A stretch of DNA of 64,000 bases from Brenneria roseae subsp. roseae. Its GTDB lineage: Bacteria > Pseudomonadota > Gammaproteobacteria > Enterobacterales > Enterobacteriaceae. The translations under genes were made by a program, and so were the position numbers. Below the pieces are notes generated by a model. That model had not been told where the DNA came from, searched no databases, and saw nothing but the letters and a program-made list of their open reading frames with translations. Below are positions 41,516-51,474 of this stretch, piece by piece (within the stretch, counting starts at the first letter, position 1; every line of letters starts with the position of its first letter). The DNA lies in assembly GCF_003115845.1 (NCBI RefSeq), contig NZ_KZ819026.1, positions 186,001-250,000 on the forward strand, read 5' to 3'.

Positions 41516-42451
41516 ATGTATCACCGTATGGCGCATGAATCCCAGTCTAATCCGTTGCTGCCGGGGTATTCGTTCAACGCGTATCTGGTCGCCGGGCTGA
41601 CCCCCATTCTGGCGGAAGGACCGCTTGATTTCTTTATCGATCGGCCCGATGGCATGAAAGGTTATATCATCAATCTCACTATCAAAGGACAAGGACAGGT
41701 GTTTGACGGTGATGATGCTTTTTATTGTAATCCCGGGGATTTACTCCTGTTTCCCCCTAAATCCAAACATTTTTACGGACGATCCCCCAGTAGCGACTGC
41801 TGGTATCACCGCTGGGTGTATTTCCGACCGCGCGCCTACTGGGCTGATTGGCTCGAATGGCATACCAGGAATTGCGGTGTGGGGCGTCTGAGCCTGCCAA
41901 ATAATCAGCTGTTGCTGGAGTTTGATCGATTGTTTGCCAATATCGAACAAACGCAACGTTCAGGACGGCGTTTTTCGGAAGAGCTGGGGATGAACTTGCT
42001 TGAACGCCTGTTGTTGCGAGCAATGGAAGAAGATCCCCAGAGCCCGCAGAAAATTATGGATCCGCGCGTGATCGAGGCCTGCCAGTTTATTACCAGTAAT
42101 CTGGCGGGTGAGTTGCGGATTGATGAAGTGGCCCGGCATGTTTGTCTGTCGCCATCGCGTCTGGCGCATCTGTTCCGTGAACAGGTCGGGATCAACATTC
42201 TGCGTTGGCGCGAAGATCAGCGGGTGATTCGCGCCAAACTGCTGTTGCAGACGACGCAGGAGTCGATCGCCAATATCGGCAGGGTGGTCGGCTATGATGA
42301 TCAACTGTACTTTTCCCGGGTATTCCGTAAACGCGTTGGCGTTAGCCCCAGTGATTTCCGGCGCCGCAGCAGTGAAATCAATTACCCGTCGGCCAAAACA
42401 CACGAGGCTCCACGGTGGGGGAACCCGATATCAGATGCCGTAGGCGCCTGA
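41516..42451 (+). CDS. araC: AraC, arabinose-responsive regulator
   Basis: A 311-residue regulator. The N-terminal arm and cupin domain (about 1-170) include [18 protein letters not shown] and the arabinose-pocket region, with [14 protein letters not shown] close to E. coli. The C-terminal AraC DNA-binding domain (about 185-295) has two helix-turn-helix units, [20 protein letters not shown] and [26 protein letters not shown] lies 4 bases before the ATG at 41516; the internal ATG (MAHESQ) would be the E. coli-like alternative. It lies downstream of araH rather than beside araB. Confidence 0.95.
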   Translation: MYHRMAHESQSNPLLPGYSFNAYLVAGLTPILAEGPLDFFIDRPDGMKGYIINLTIKGQGQVFDGDDAFYCNPGDLLLFPPKSKHFYGRSPSSDCWYHRWVYFRPRAYWADWLEWHTRNCGVGRLSLPNNQLLLEFDRLFANIEQTQRSGRRFSEELGMNLLERLLLRAMEEDPQSPQKIMDPRVIEACQFITSNLAGELRIDEVARHVCLSPSRLAHLFREQVGINILRWREDQRVIRAKLLLQTTQESIANIGRVVGYDDQLYFSRVFRKRVGVSPSDFRRRSSEINYPSAKTHEAPRWGNPISDAVGA

Positions 42452-42544
42452 CCGGAATTGCCTGCCATCGCCCAAAATAGCGGGTTCCCCTGATGCTATA
42501 CTGAATTTTACATTACGCAGTAAACGCATCTAAGGGGAATCTCT

Positions 42545-43591
42545 ATGAGTAACACAGTTCGTGTTGGGTTACTGGGTTATGGTTACGCCAGCAAAACGTT
42601 CCATGCGCCGTTAATTGCCGGTACGCCGGGGATGGAACTGGTGTCGGTTTCCAGCAGTAATGCGGATAAAGTCCATGCCGACTGGCCAACCATGCGAGTT
42701 GAATACGATCCGCAAACGCTGTTCAACGACCCGGATATTGATCTGATTGTTATTCCCACGCCGAATGATACGCACTTTCCTCTGGCTCGCCAGGCACTGG
42801 AAGCCGGGAAGCATGTCGTGGTGGACAAACCCTTTACCGTCACGTTGTCACAGGCGCATGAGCTCGGCGCCGTGGCAGAGCATACCGGGAAACTGCTCTC
42901 GGTTTTTCATAACCGCCGCTGGGATAGTGATTTTCTTACGCTCAAAAATCTGCTGCAAAGTGGCGCGCTGGGTGATGTGGTTTATATGGAATCCCACTTC
43001 GACCGTTTCCGTCCGGAAGTTCGTCATCGCTGGCGGGAAGACGGTAGCGAAGGGAGCGGGATCTGGTACGATCTGGGGCCGCATCTGCTCGATCAGTCAC
43101 TACAGCTATTTGGTTTACCCGTGGCGATTCAGGTCGATATGGCGCAGTTGAGACCCGGCAGCAAAGCGGTTGACTATTTCCACGCGACGTTGATTTATCC
43201 CCAGCGCCGCATCGTGCTGCACGCCAGCCTGCTGGTGGCCGCGGCCTCGGCGCGTTATATTGTCCACGGCACGCGGGGCAGCTTTGTGAAATACGGTCTT
43301 GATCCGCAGGAGGATCATCTGAAAGCGGGCGAACGTCCACCGTCAGTGAACTGGGGACAGGATAAGCGTGACGGCGTGCTGACGCTGCATCGTGATGGCA
43401 TGATGGTCGAGCAGGCCGTTCCGACGTTACCCGGCGACTATCCGGCTTACTATGCCGCGATCCGTGATGCGTTAAGTGGTAAAGGGGATAATCCGGTCAG
43501 CGTTCATCAGGCCATCCATGTGATGGAACTGATCGAGCTGGGATTACTTTCTTACCAACAGAAAAAAATCATGACGATAAAAAATAGCTAG
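42545..43591 (+). CDS. ydgJ: YdgJ, Gfo/Idh/MocA oxidoreductase
   Basis: A 348-residue NAD(P)-dependent oxidoreductase. The Rossmann motif GLLGYGYASKTFHAPL is at about 8-23 and the EAGKHVVVDKPFTVT signature at about 88-102, with DLGPHLLDQ and the sugar-oxidoreductase beta-sheet domain after it. Nearly colinear with E. coli YdgJ (346 residues), whose substrate is unknown. It follows araC with its own AAGGGGA ribosome site. In E. coli it sits between add and cnu. Confidence 0.95.
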   Translation: MSNTVRVGLLGYGYASKTFHAPLIAGTPGMELVSVSSSNADKVHADWPTMRVEYDPQTLFNDPDIDLIVIPTPNDTHFPLARQALEAGKHVVVDKPFTVTLSQAHELGAVAEHTGKLLSVFHNRRWDSDFLTLKNLLQSGALGDVVYMESHFDRFRPEVRHRWREDGSEGSGIWYDLGPHLLDQSLQLFGLPVAIQVDMAQLRPGSKAVDYFHATLIYPQRRIVLHASLLVAAASARYIVHGTRGSFVKYGLDPQEDHLKAGERPPSVNWGQDKRDGVLTLHRDGMMVEQAVPTLPGDYPAYYAAIRDALSGKGDNPVSVHQAIHVMELIELGLLSYQQKKIMTIKNS

Positions 43592-43605
43592 ATTTGACGT
43601 TTTTT

Positions 43606-43683
43606 ATGGCGGGCTATCCCTGTCCGCCACCGTCGGGCCGTTGCTGGCCACGTTGAAAATGGCATCCGGCGATTTTTTATCGC
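43606..43683 (+). repeat. Dispersed palindromic repeat, copy 3, after ydgJ
   Basis: Same module order as the copy at 21260: GGCGGGCTATCCCTGTCCGC, then GGGCCGTTGCTGGCCACGTTG, then TGGCATCCGGCGATTTTTTAT. It begins 15 bp after the ydgJ stop. The middle palindrome is changed (GTTGCTGGCCAC for GTCGCAAGCGAC) and the last hairpin is weak. Confidence 0.75.
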
Positions 43684-43706
43684 AGATAGTTGGCGTTTTG
43701 TTTAGG

Positions 43707-43728
43707 CAGGCGATCTTAGGATCGCCTG
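43707..43728. other. Perfect 9-bp hairpin upstream of yfeH
   Basis: CAGGCGATC (43707-43715), loop TTAG, GATCGCCTG (43720-43728), followed by TACTATTT. It is 49 bp before the yfeH ATG. It could be a weak terminator behind ydgJ or a yfeH regulatory site. Confidence 0.55.
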
Positions 43729-43777
43729 TACTATTTAAATCGGGCTAATTTTAAGCTTGCGAAATAAGGTATGAATA

Positions 43778-44767
43778 ATGGGGTGGTTACAGCGGTTACG
43801 GATTGATACGTTTTTGCTGATATTGGTCTTGGTTGTCATTACGGCATCATTCTTTCCTTGTGAAGGTGAAGTGAAAGTCTTTTTTGAATATCTGACGACA
43901 GCAGCTATCGCGCTGCTGTTTTTTATGCATGGCGCAAAATTGTCCCGGGAGGCGATTACCGCGGGAATGGGGCACTGGCGGCTGCACATCGTCGTTTTTG
44001 CCAGTACCTTTGTTCTTTTCCCGCTGCTGGGGATCGGCATGTCGATGTTGGTGCCGGTCGTGCTGACGCCGACGCTGTATCTGGGCTTTCTCTATCTGTG
44101 TGCGTTGCCGGCAACCGTACAGTCCGCCATCGCCTACACCTCGATGGCCGGCGGAAACGTCGCGGCCGCCATTTGTAGTGCTTCAGCTTCCAGCATTCTG
44201 GGCGTGTTTTTGTCGCCGATTCTGGTTGGTTTACTCATGCATACGCAGGGTGGGGAAACCGATACGCTGCATGCCATCGGTTCGATCATCATGCAATTGA
44301 TGGTGCCGTTTGTCATCGGGCATTTGTCACGCCCGCTGATTGCCGGCTGGGTAGAGCGGCATCGTAAACTGATTAATATTACTGACCGGTCATCTATTCT
44401 TTTAGTGGTTTACGTTGCGTTCAGTGAAGCCGTTGTTCAGGGGATTTGGGGACAGATTAATGGCTGGTCTTTATTGGCGGTGGTCTGTTGTTCCATGCTG
44501 CTGCTGACGATTGTACTGATTGTGAATACGCTGGCGGCACGCAAACTGGGTTTCAATACGGCCGATGAGATTACTATCGTGTTCTGCGGTTCCAAGAAAA
44601 GTCTGGCGAACGGCATTCCGATGGCGAACGTTCTGTTTCCTGCCGCTGCGGTAGGCGCGATGGTGTTGCCCTTAATGATATTCCATCAAATCCAACTGAT
44701 GGTGTGCGCGGCGTTGGCTCAACGCTATGCCAGACGCATCAAACAGGCTGAGCAGGTAGCTGAATAA
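43778..44767 (+). CDS. yfeH: YfeH, bile acid:sodium symporter-like transporter
   Basis: A 329-residue polytopic membrane protein of the SBF-like family. It matches E. coli YfeH closely: LTTAAIALLFFMHGAKLSRE, YLCALPATVQSAIAYTSMAGG, ASASSILGVFLSPILVG, and ITIVFCGSKKSLANGIPMAN near the C-terminal crossover. The substrate is unknown. In E. coli yfeH is elsewhere on the map, so its position between ydgJ and add is a local difference. It converges on add. Confidence 0.93.
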   Translation: MGWLQRLRIDTFLLILVLVVITASFFPCEGEVKVFFEYLTTAAIALLFFMHGAKLSREAITAGMGHWRLHIVVFASTFVLFPLLGIGMSMLVPVVLTPTLYLGFLYLCALPATVQSAIAYTSMAGGNVAAAICSASASSILGVFLSPILVGLLMHTQGGETDTLHAIGSIIMQLMVPFVIGHLSRPLIAGWVERHRKLINITDRSSILLVVYVAFSEAVVQGIWGQINGWSLLAVVCCSMLLLTIVLIVNTLAARKLGFNTADEITIVFCGSKKSLANGIPMANVLFPAAAVGAMVLPLMIFHQIQLMVCAALAQRYARRIKQAEQVAE

Positions 44768-44786
44768 TCGATAATGGATTACCGCG

Positions 44787-44805
44787 CCTCCCCGGCAAGG
44801 GGAGG
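44787..44805. other. Hairpin between convergent yfeH and add
   Basis: CCTCCCC (44787-44793), loop GGCAA, GGGGAGG (44799-44805): a perfect GC-rich 7-bp stem without a T-run on either strand, 16 bp beyond the add stop. Confidence 0.5.
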
Positions 44806-44821
44806 ACGGGAAACGGTAAGA

Positions 44822-45838
44822 TCAAGACGATATGCCGCGCTTGCACAGCACTTTCTTACGTAGCTGCTGCTTTTCCTGTTCACCCAGAAACGCGATGTTC
44901 AGACCGTTTTCCTGAGCCTGACGGGTTTCTCTTTCGCTTAACCCGGCCAGAGGCGCCGCGACTTCATATTCATGCCTGATTTCGATCCCCTGAACCGCCG
45001 GATCGTCAGTATTGATGGTGGCTGGAATGCCGTGGCGCAGGAAATGGAGCAGCGGGTGTTTGTCCAGCGATTCAACGGTACTGGTCTGAATATTGGACGT
45101 CAGACAGGACTCAATGCCGATACCGTGTTCGGCCATGTAAGTCATTAGTGCGGTATCGATAATCGCGGTCACGCCATGCCCGATGCGCTCGGCTTCCAAT
45201 TGGTTAATCGCTTGCCAGATACTTTCCGGGCCGGCCGCTTCTCCGGCATGTACGGTAATATGCCAGCCGGCATCACGCGCCTGACGGAAGTGTGATGAGA
45301 AAAGCTCGCCGGGGTAGCCTAACTCATCGCCAGCCAGATCGAGGGCTACAATCTGGTCACGGTAAGCCAGCAGCGCATCCAGTTCCTGTTGGCAGGCATC
45401 GGTGCCAAACGTGCGGCTCATAATACCAATCAACCGAATGTCGATATCACGATCGCGGCAACCGGCGGTAACACCGTCAATGACAGCCTCAACCACGCCT
45501 GCAATCGGGAGCTTGTGGTTCATGGCCATGTAATAGGGGGAGAAGCGCAATTCTGCGTAATCCAGCCCTGCATTGACAGCGTCTTCAACGTTTTCGTAAG
45601 CGATTCGACGACAGGCATCCAGCGATCCCAGAACCGCGACGCCCCAATCCAGCTTTTGCAGAAAACGCAGCAAATTCGGCTCATTTTTGGTGATTTGAAC
45701 ATGTGGACGCAGTGCTGCCAGATCATTGGCAGGCAAGGCAACATTGAATTGTCTCCCCAGTTCCAGAATGCTCTGTGCCCGGATATTCCCATCCAGATGA
45801 CGATGGATATCCGTCAGTGGGAGTTGTGAATCAATCAT
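44822..45838 (-). CDS. add: Adenosine deaminase
   Basis: A 338-residue zinc enzyme deaminating adenosine and deoxyadenosine. Metal ligands His12/His14 are in [10 protein letters not shown], and the [15 protein letters not shown] block supplies the catalytic Glu and a His ligand. [10 protein letters not shown] and [10 protein letters not shown] contain the last catalytic residues. Colinear with E. coli Add (333 residues). Here it is flanked by two unrelated transporters of the bile-acid-symporter fold. Confidence 0.97.
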   Translation of the reverse strand: MIDSQLPLTDIHRHLDGNIRAQSILELGRQFNVALPANDLAALRPHVQITKNEPNLLRFLQKLDWGVAVLGSLDACRRIAYENVEDAVNAGLDYAELRFSPYYMAMNHKLPIAGVVEAVIDGVTAGCRDRDIDIRLIGIMSRTFGTDACQQELDALLAYRDQIVALDLAGDELGYPGELFSSHFRQARDAGWHITVHAGEAAGPESIWQAINQLEAERIGHGVTAIIDTALMTYMAEHGIGIESCLTSNIQTSTVESLDKHPLLHFLRHGIPATINTDDPAVQGIEIRHEYEVAAPLAGLSERETRQAQENGLNIAFLGEQEKQQLRKKVLCKRGISS

Positions 45839-45936
45839 AATGTACTCTTTACAAAATCTGATAATCGTCCGTTAAGTGCAATGAAGTATAAAAAGAAATG
45901 GCAACAAATAGCCAATTGTTGCAAAAAAAAGTCATT

Positions 45937-46899
45937 TCAATTTTGAATGCGCCCCAGCCGGGGAATAATTCGGATATAAATCAGCTCGCTAAGTAATTCG
46001 ACCAGGGTCTGGCCGACAATGATGGCGGGCAATATTGCCGTGGCGCCCGGCATCGCCAGCGCCAGCGGCAGCACCACCAGCGAGTTCCGTGTTCCAGCGC
46101 TGAAAGCAACCGCCCGGCCGCCTGGCGCATCAAGCCGGAATAGCCTGCCGATCATCCAGCCCAGGGTTGGTGCGACGATAGCGAAGAGGACATAGAAAGG
46201 CAGTACGGTTAATACCGTTCGCCAGGCGCTTTGAAGCTGTGGCATGACTGTGGCCACGACGACGAATAACACCAGCGCCGTGGCCGGAACGGGCAAAAAC
46301 GATAGGGCATCTGACATTGTTTTTACCGACTGACGGCGTGAGCTTCCCCATTGAATAGCGGCCGCCGCCAGCAGAGGAATAGCAATTAGCCAGACAAAGG
46401 CGTGTAAAAACGGGGTGAGATGAACGGAAGCGGCGGCTTCCTTATTGAGAAAGAGGCCAAGATAAAGCGGTAGTGCCAGCATTTGAACCATCAGCAAGAC
46501 GGGCGTGGCGGCCAGCAGTCGTGGGGCATCGGCACGGCCGATCTGAGAAAATGTCACGACGTAATCAATGCAGGGCGCAAGCAGGACCAGCAACATACCA
46601 AATCGAATGACGGGATCGTCCGGCAAAAAAGGAAGTAAGCAAAAAATAAATAGCGGGATAGCGACAAAATTAGCCCCCAGCAGTGCTGCAAGAAAACGCA
46701 GTTGGGTAAAGCTTTTTCCTAGCGCGGTCATCGGCACCTGTAAAAAAGTTACAAATAACATCAACGCAAGTGCTGGATTGATAGCCACATCCAGCGATTC
46801 GGCATCGGGGATAACCTGGGCCATCAGGGCGGCAAGGATAACGGTGACAAAGTAGATCGCCGTCTGATGCGTTTCCATGAAGGTTCTGAAAGCGTGCAT
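45937..46899 (-). CDS. ACR3-like / bile acid:sodium symporter-family transporter
   Basis: A 320-residue membrane protein with about ten helices. The segment LLLAPCIDYVVTFSQIGRAD resembles the APC-containing helix of ACR3-type arsenite exporters, and GTRNSLVVLPLALAMPG matches the second crossover region. Proteins like this are often labelled arsenic resistance protein. No arsR, arsC or other ars gene is nearby, so the substrate is open. It is leftward, between ydgA and add. Not equivalent to any gene at this place in E. coli. Confidence 0.75.
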   Translation of the reverse strand: MHAFRTFMETHQTAIYFVTVILAALMAQVIPDAESLDVAINPALALMLFVTFLQVPMTALGKSFTQLRFLAALLGANFVAIPLFIFCLLPFLPDDPVIRFGMLLVLLAPCIDYVVTFSQIGRADAPRLLAATPVLLMVQMLALPLYLGLFLNKEAAASVHLTPFLHAFVWLIAIPLLAAAAIQWGSSRRQSVKTMSDALSFLPVPATALVLFVVVATVMPQLQSAWRTVLTVLPFYVLFAIVAPTLGWMIGRLFRLDAPGGRAVAFSAGTRNSLVVLPLALAMPGATAILPAIIVGQTLVELLSELIYIRIIPRLGRIQN

Positions 46900-46935
46900 A
46901 TCGAGTCTCGTGACGGAAAAGCGGGTATAGGCAGG

Positions 46936-46970
46936 ACGTCCTGTGGCCGCGACCGGCCACCACAGGACGT
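46936..46970. repeat. Perfect 11-bp inverted repeat after ydgA
   Basis: ACGTCCTGTGG (46936-46946) and CCACAGGACGT (46960-46970) enclose CCGCGACCGGCCA, which can form a further CCG/CGG pair. It fills much of the 90-bp gap between ydgA and the ACR3-like gene. No U-tract. Confidence 0.65.
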
Positions 46971-46989
46971 TGACTGAAAATGACTACGG

Positions 46990-48558
46990 TTACTGCGCTG
47001 TAGGCGGAGTAACCGGTTCATCCTGAACATTTTCATCTTGAGCATTGGGTTGAGATTCTTCACCACTTTCGGCCGGCAGGCCGATAAATGGCGCGATAAA
47101 CTCGGCCAACGACATTTTATTACCGTTGAAATCAACCTGACCGTCAGCATATTGCAGTGAACTGGTGATCGCGTCGTCTTTGGTGACGGACAGTTGGTTC
47201 ATCTGACCGATGCCCGCCATCATTTGCACCTGCTGCTGCGCCATGTCGGCGACCTGTTTCTTCTCTTCATCGGTTGCGGGTTGCGGTCCGGTCTGAATCA
47301 TCAACTCCGCCAGCATGGCTAATGGTACATTCAATTTAACATCGAGCGTTTTCACCGATTGCAGGATGATTTTTTCTTCATCGGAAGCGGTGGGATCGGT
47401 GGCCTTCGCGCTGTTTTGCAGCGGGTCGGTCAGATCCAGCGCGAGAGTGAATGTGCCTTCACCTTTGCTGTTTTTCCAACTAATGGGGGAGACGGTGACA
47501 TTCGGGTTCCCTTTCAGTAATTGCGGCAGGTATTGCAGGAACGTCATGACAATCTCGTGCTGATACCTATCCGGGTCCATGCCGTCTGGATTTTGCAGAA
47601 TTTGCTGAATCTTCTGCTGATAAGCGGTAGCGAACTGTTTGGCGCCTTCGCCATCAAGCTGCGAGATGGACATGTTGAACGCGCCGGAACCGAGATTGCG
47701 CTCAGCGATAGTCATCGATTCCAGCGCCAACGCCAGTTTACCCGCCAAATTTTTATCATCTTCGGTCATGCTGGTTTGCAGGGAGAAGTTATTGAACGTG
47801 ACAGGGTCACCTCCCTCAACCGAAAAAGTCAGTGATTTGACGGAAAGATCCGCATCGCCTAAATCAAGATCGAACTTGCCTTTCTGATTGTTACCTTTCA
47901 GGGTGAAATCGTTCACGACAAGTTTTTCGGTCTCGCCCCATGGGTTTTTCTTTTCACTCATCAGGTTACTGATCGTGCCTTCCAGCCTGCTGCTGCGTAA
48001 ATCGCGGCCGATATCAAGCAGCAGTTCTGTACCGCTGAATACGAATTTCTGATCGTTATTCTGAAACTCCACCGGGATCAGGGTGACGACGGACTGAGTA
48101 TCGCCGTTGTAGGCGACCCGCGTTTCCGCGGTGAAAAATGACTTATCTTTAGTTAACTCAAACAACGCCTTGACGGCCGCGGTGTTGGCCAGTTCGCTGT
48201 GTACGGACGCCATGGCCGGAACCAGGTTGAATTTCCTGACCTGGGCCAGAGGAAAAGGACCGTGCGAAACGGTTTCATTGAGCACCACTTCCTCGCCTGG
48301 CGCAAGGACCTGCACCCCTTTAGCCGTACCATCAGCCTGAAGAACATAAGATAATTTACTGCTGAATATGCCGCCCTGATAATCGCGGTACACGATTTTG
48401 AGGCCGGCATCCGGATAGCTCTTTTTCAACTGGGCATTGAGCGTATCGGTAAAACCATCAAGCTGTTGAGCCAATTGTTTACCTGTGTACCAGGATGCGC
48501 CGGTCCAGACGGCCCCCAGGGCAATAATCACGCCTGCGGCAACTAACGACTTCTTCAT
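46990..48558 (-). CDS. ydgA: YdgA, DUF945 family protein
   Basis: A 522-residue protein with an N-terminal signal/anchor (MKKSLVAAGVIIALGAVWTG), then a large extracytoplasmic domain of the DUF945 family. Repeated motifs such as ELLLDIGRDLRSSRLEGTIS and NVTVSPISWKNSKGEGTF are typical. The C-terminal tail is Gln/Glu/Pro-rich and variable. E. coli YdgA (502 residues) is an inner-membrane-linked protein of unknown function. As in E. coli it lies next to manA; the gap is 65 bp, so co-transcription is likely. Confidence 0.94.
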   Translation of the reverse strand: MKKSLVAAGVIIALGAVWTGASWYTGKQLAQQLDGFTDTLNAQLKKSYPDAGLKIVYRDYQGGIFSSKLSYVLQADGTAKGVQVLAPGEEVVLNETVSHGPFPLAQVRKFNLVPAMASVHSELANTAAVKALFELTKDKSFFTAETRVAYNGDTQSVVTLIPVEFQNNDQKFVFSGTELLLDIGRDLRSSRLEGTISNLMSEKKNPWGETEKLVVNDFTLKGNNQKGKFDLDLGDADLSVKSLTFSVEGGDPVTFNNFSLQTSMTEDDKNLAGKLALALESMTIAERNLGSGAFNMSISQLDGEGAKQFATAYQQKIQQILQNPDGMDPDRYQHEIVMTFLQYLPQLLKGNPNVTVSPISWKNSKGEGTFTLALDLTDPLQNSAKATDPTASDEEKIILQSVKTLDVKLNVPLAMLAELMIQTGPQPATDEEKKQVADMAQQQVQMMAGIGQMNQLSVTKDDAITSSLQYADGQVDFNGNKMSLAEFIAPFIGLPAESGEESQPNAQDENVQDEPVTPPTAQ

Positions 48559-48623
48559 TTTAATTTATCCTTTATTAAATAATGCCGCCCTTCATCTTGA
48601 GGGCGTAACGAAATGACCGGTTT

Positions 48624-49796
48624 TTACCGATTAAATACCCGGGCGATACGCCCTTGTCCTTGGACGCTTACCGGAGACTCACTGGCAGAAATGAAGCAGG
48701 ACTCTCCGGCCGTAAGTCTGAGCTGCTGCCGGTCTTTTTGCAGTAGCGCATTACCGTCAACGCAGAAAACAATCGCGGCGCTGTTTTGTGCGAGCGTCTG
48801 CGGCGTATCACTCAGGTAATGCAGTGAAAAGGCAAAATCATCAACAGGAATGGGGAAGTTTAGTTCATTTCCCTGTTTGATGGGGACGGTCAACAATTGA
48901 GAGGCCGGTTTGGCTTCAAATTTAACATTATCCAGCAGTTCCGGAATATCGATGTATTTTGGCGTTAACCCGGCCCGCAGTACGTTATCCGAGTTGGCCA
49001 TCACCTCCAGAGACACACCTTTCAGGTATGCGTGGGGGGTCTGCGCATATAAAAACATGGCCTGACCGGGTTGCAGAGTAATGACGTTCAGCAGCAGCGG
49101 AGAAAACAGGCCGCTATCATCCGGATAAAACCGGGTGATTTCGCGAATGGTAGCCCAGGGCTCGTCTTGCTGGCTGTTCAACGCCGCCTTTAAGACGCCC
49201 AGCGCCCGGCTTTTTTGATCGCCATCCATACTCAGCAGGTTGGCAAACAGCATGGCGAGAGTTTTACTGTCCGGCTGTTGTAAAAACGCAGCAATCGACG
49301 GATGGGCGCTGGAGACGGGCTGGAGCAATTTGACAATTTCAGATAATTCTCGAAAACCATTCATCGCCTGAAACGGCGTGAGGGCGAAAACCAGTTCGGG
49401 TTTATGGTTGGCGTCTTTATAGTTTCTTTCAGCGGCATCCAGTGCGATCCCGGCCGCATTTTCTTTGGTAAAACCTTGTTCTGCGGCGGATTTACTTGGG
49501 TGAACCTGGATGGATAACGGTTGTTCAGCACACAAAACTTTAAACAGGAAAGGCAATTCGCCGAAACGCTGCGCTACCGCCGTTCCCAGATGGATCGATA
49601 AATCTCCGGCAATCAGATCGCGCAGGCTACATTCGCGGCCATTCTCATCCACAAGGTGGGAACTGCTTTTCGGATGGGCGCCCATCCATAACTCTGCCAT
49701 TGGTAAATTATTAGGGTTATCAATGCCATACATCTCAGTCAAAGCGTGTTTACTTCCCCAGGCATAATGCTGGACACGGTTGAGCATTTTTTGCAT
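48624..49796 (-). CDS. manA: Mannose-6-phosphate isomerase
   Basis: A 390-residue type I phosphomannose isomerase interconverting mannose-6-P and fructose-6-P. It begins MQKMLNRVQHYAWGSKHALT. The zinc site is in LSIQVHPSKSAAEQGF and HKPELVFALTPF, and the family segment EVMANSDNVLRAGLTPKYID is intact. Full length compared with E. coli (391 residues). It is divergent from fumC with a 172-bp promoter gap. Confidence 0.97.
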   Translation of the reverse strand: MQKMLNRVQHYAWGSKHALTEMYGIDNPNNLPMAELWMGAHPKSSSHLVDENGRECSLRDLIAGDLSIHLGTAVAQRFGELPFLFKVLCAEQPLSIQVHPSKSAAEQGFTKENAAGIALDAAERNYKDANHKPELVFALTPFQAMNGFRELSEIVKLLQPVSSAHPSIAAFLQQPDSKTLAMLFANLLSMDGDQKSRALGVLKAALNSQQDEPWATIREITRFYPDDSGLFSPLLLNVITLQPGQAMFLYAQTPHAYLKGVSLEVMANSDNVLRAGLTPKYIDIPELLDNVKFEAKPASQLLTVPIKQGNELNFPIPVDDFAFSLHYLSDTPQTLAQNSAAIVFCVDGNALLQKDRQQLRLTAGESCFISASESPVSVQGQGRIARVFNR

Positions 49797-49840
49797 GTTG
49801 GCTCCCTGCGATTGAATAACTTGTTAATTAATATAATTTA

Positions 49841-49867
49841 ACTGGTTAATATAATTAATAAACCAGT
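49841..49867. promoter_or_regulatory. Inverted repeat between manA and fumC
   Basis: ACTGGTT (49841-49847) and AACCAGT (49861-49867) flank a 13-base AT-only spacer, inside the divergent manA/fumC promoter region. Operator-like in form. The binding protein is unknown. Confidence 0.45.
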
Positions 49868-49968
49868 CAGTGATGAATACACTGTACCGGTTCACATCAT
49901 GGTAATGTTTTGTGTGACACTATTCCAGAGAGTGAAACTAAGGCTATTCCATAATAGGAGAAAAGGTA

Positions 49969-51366
49969 ATGACAACGACGCGTATTGAAAAAGACTCAAT
50001 GGGACCGATTGATGTACCTGCCGATCGCCTGTGGGGGGCTCAGACGCAACGTTCACTGGAACATTTCCGCATTTCTGAAGAGAAAATGCCGCGAGCGTTG
50101 ATTTATGCATTGGCTCAGACAAAACGGGCGGCGGCCAGCGTCAATATGGATCTAAAATTGCTGCCTGCCGAACGTGGCAATGCCATTGTTCAGGCCGCTG
50201 ATGAAGTGCTGGCTGGTCAACACCCCGGCGAATTTCCTCTGGCCATCTGGCAAACCGGTTCCGGCACGCAGAGCAACATGAACATGAACGAAGTGCTGGC
50301 CAATCGCGCCAGTGAATTATTAGGAGGGGAGCGAGGAAACAGCAGATTGGTTCACCCTAATGATGACGTGAACAAAAGCCAAAGTTCCAACGATGTTTTT
50401 CCTACCGCGATGCATGTGGCGGCCGTTATTGCCGTTAATGAACATCTCATTCCTGAACTGAAAGAACTGCAACAGACATTGGCCTCGAAAGCGGAACAGT
50501 TCAAAGACATTGTGAAAATCGGGCGAACGCATTTACAGGACGCCACCCCGTTGACGCTGGGACAGGAGATTTCTGGCTGGGCGGCAATGTTGCAGCATAA
50601 TCTGAAGCATATTGAAAACAGCGTTCCTCATATTTGTGAACTGGCGTTGGGGGGAACGGCGGTGGGAACGGGCCTGAATACGCATCCTGAGTATGCGGTG
50701 CGCGTGGCGGCCGAACTGGCGAAGTTGACCGGACAACCGTTTGTCACCTCACCGAATAAATTCGAGGCATTGGGCACCTGTGATGCGCTGGTTCACGGAC
50801 ACGGCGCGTTGAAAGGACTTGCGGCCTCGCTGATGAAGATCGCTAACGATGTCCGCTGGCTGGCTTCCGGGCCACGCTGTGGGATTGGCGAATTAAGCAT
50901 TCCTGAAAATGAACCGGGTAGCTCGATCATGCCGGGCAAAGTGAATCCGACGCAGTGTGAAGCGATGACCATGCTGTGCTGTCAGGTGATGGGGAATGAC
51001 GTAGCCGTTAATATGGGGGGCGCATCCGGTAACTTTGAGCTCAATGTGTATCGTCCGATGGTGATTCATAATTTCCTGCAATCCGTTCGTTTGCTGGCTG
51101 ATGGCATGAATAGCTTCAATAAGCACTGTGCGATAGGCATCGAGCCGAATCGTGAGCGAATTGATCAACTGTTGAATGAGTCTTTGATGCTGGTAACCGC
51201 GCTGAATACGCATATCGGCTATGACAAAGCCGCTGAAATCGCCAAAAAAGCCCATAAAGAAGGCCTGACGTTAAAAGCCTCGGCGCTGAAATTGGGTTAC
51301 CTTACGGAAGCTCAGTTTGATGAATGGGTTCGACCGCAGGATATGGTTGGTAGTCTGAAAGCGTAA
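49969..51366 (+). CDS. fumC: Fumarase C
   Basis: A 465-residue class II, iron-independent fumarate hydratase of the TCA cycle, the oxidative-stress-tolerant isozyme. The signature [16 protein letters not shown] is at about residues 317-332, and the substrate-binding [14 protein letters not shown] and [15 protein letters not shown]-type segments are present (here [16 protein letters not shown]). It begins [18 protein letters not shown] strong AGGAG precedes it. fumA is not adjacent. It is followed by tus, converging, as in E. coli. Confidence 0.97.
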   Translation: MTTTRIEKDSMGPIDVPADRLWGAQTQRSLEHFRISEEKMPRALIYALAQTKRAAASVNMDLKLLPAERGNAIVQAADEVLAGQHPGEFPLAIWQTGSGTQSNMNMNEVLANRASELLGGERGNSRLVHPNDDVNKSQSSNDVFPTAMHVAAVIAVNEHLIPELKELQQTLASKAEQFKDIVKIGRTHLQDATPLTLGQEISGWAAMLQHNLKHIENSVPHICELALGGTAVGTGLNTHPEYAVRVAAELAKLTGQPFVTSPNKFEALGTCDALVHGHGALKGLAASLMKIANDVRWLASGPRCGIGELSIPENEPGSSIMPGKVNPTQCEAMTMLCCQVMGNDVAVNMGGASGNFELNVYRPMVIHNFLQSVRLLADGMNSFNKHCAIGIEPNRERIDQLLNESLMLVTALNTHIGYDKAAEIAKKAHKEGLTLKASALKLGYLTEAQFDEWVRPQDMVGSLKA

Positions 51367-51377
51367 ATTACGAACTT

Positions 51378-51411
51378 GACTGCTCCTGGTCCGATAGAAC
51401 GGGGAGCAGTC
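51378..51411 (+). terminator. fumC 3' hairpin
   Basis: GACTGCTCC (51378-51386) and GGAGCAGTC (51403-51411) form a perfect 9-bp stem, 12 bp after the fumC stop. The T-rich stretch follows only after ACTGCATGACA, so it is a weak terminator candidate. Confidence 0.5.
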
Positions 51412-51474
51412 ACTGCATGACATTTATTATTTTAATACTTCTCAGATGCGACCAGCCGCTTTTCCACTTCGATA

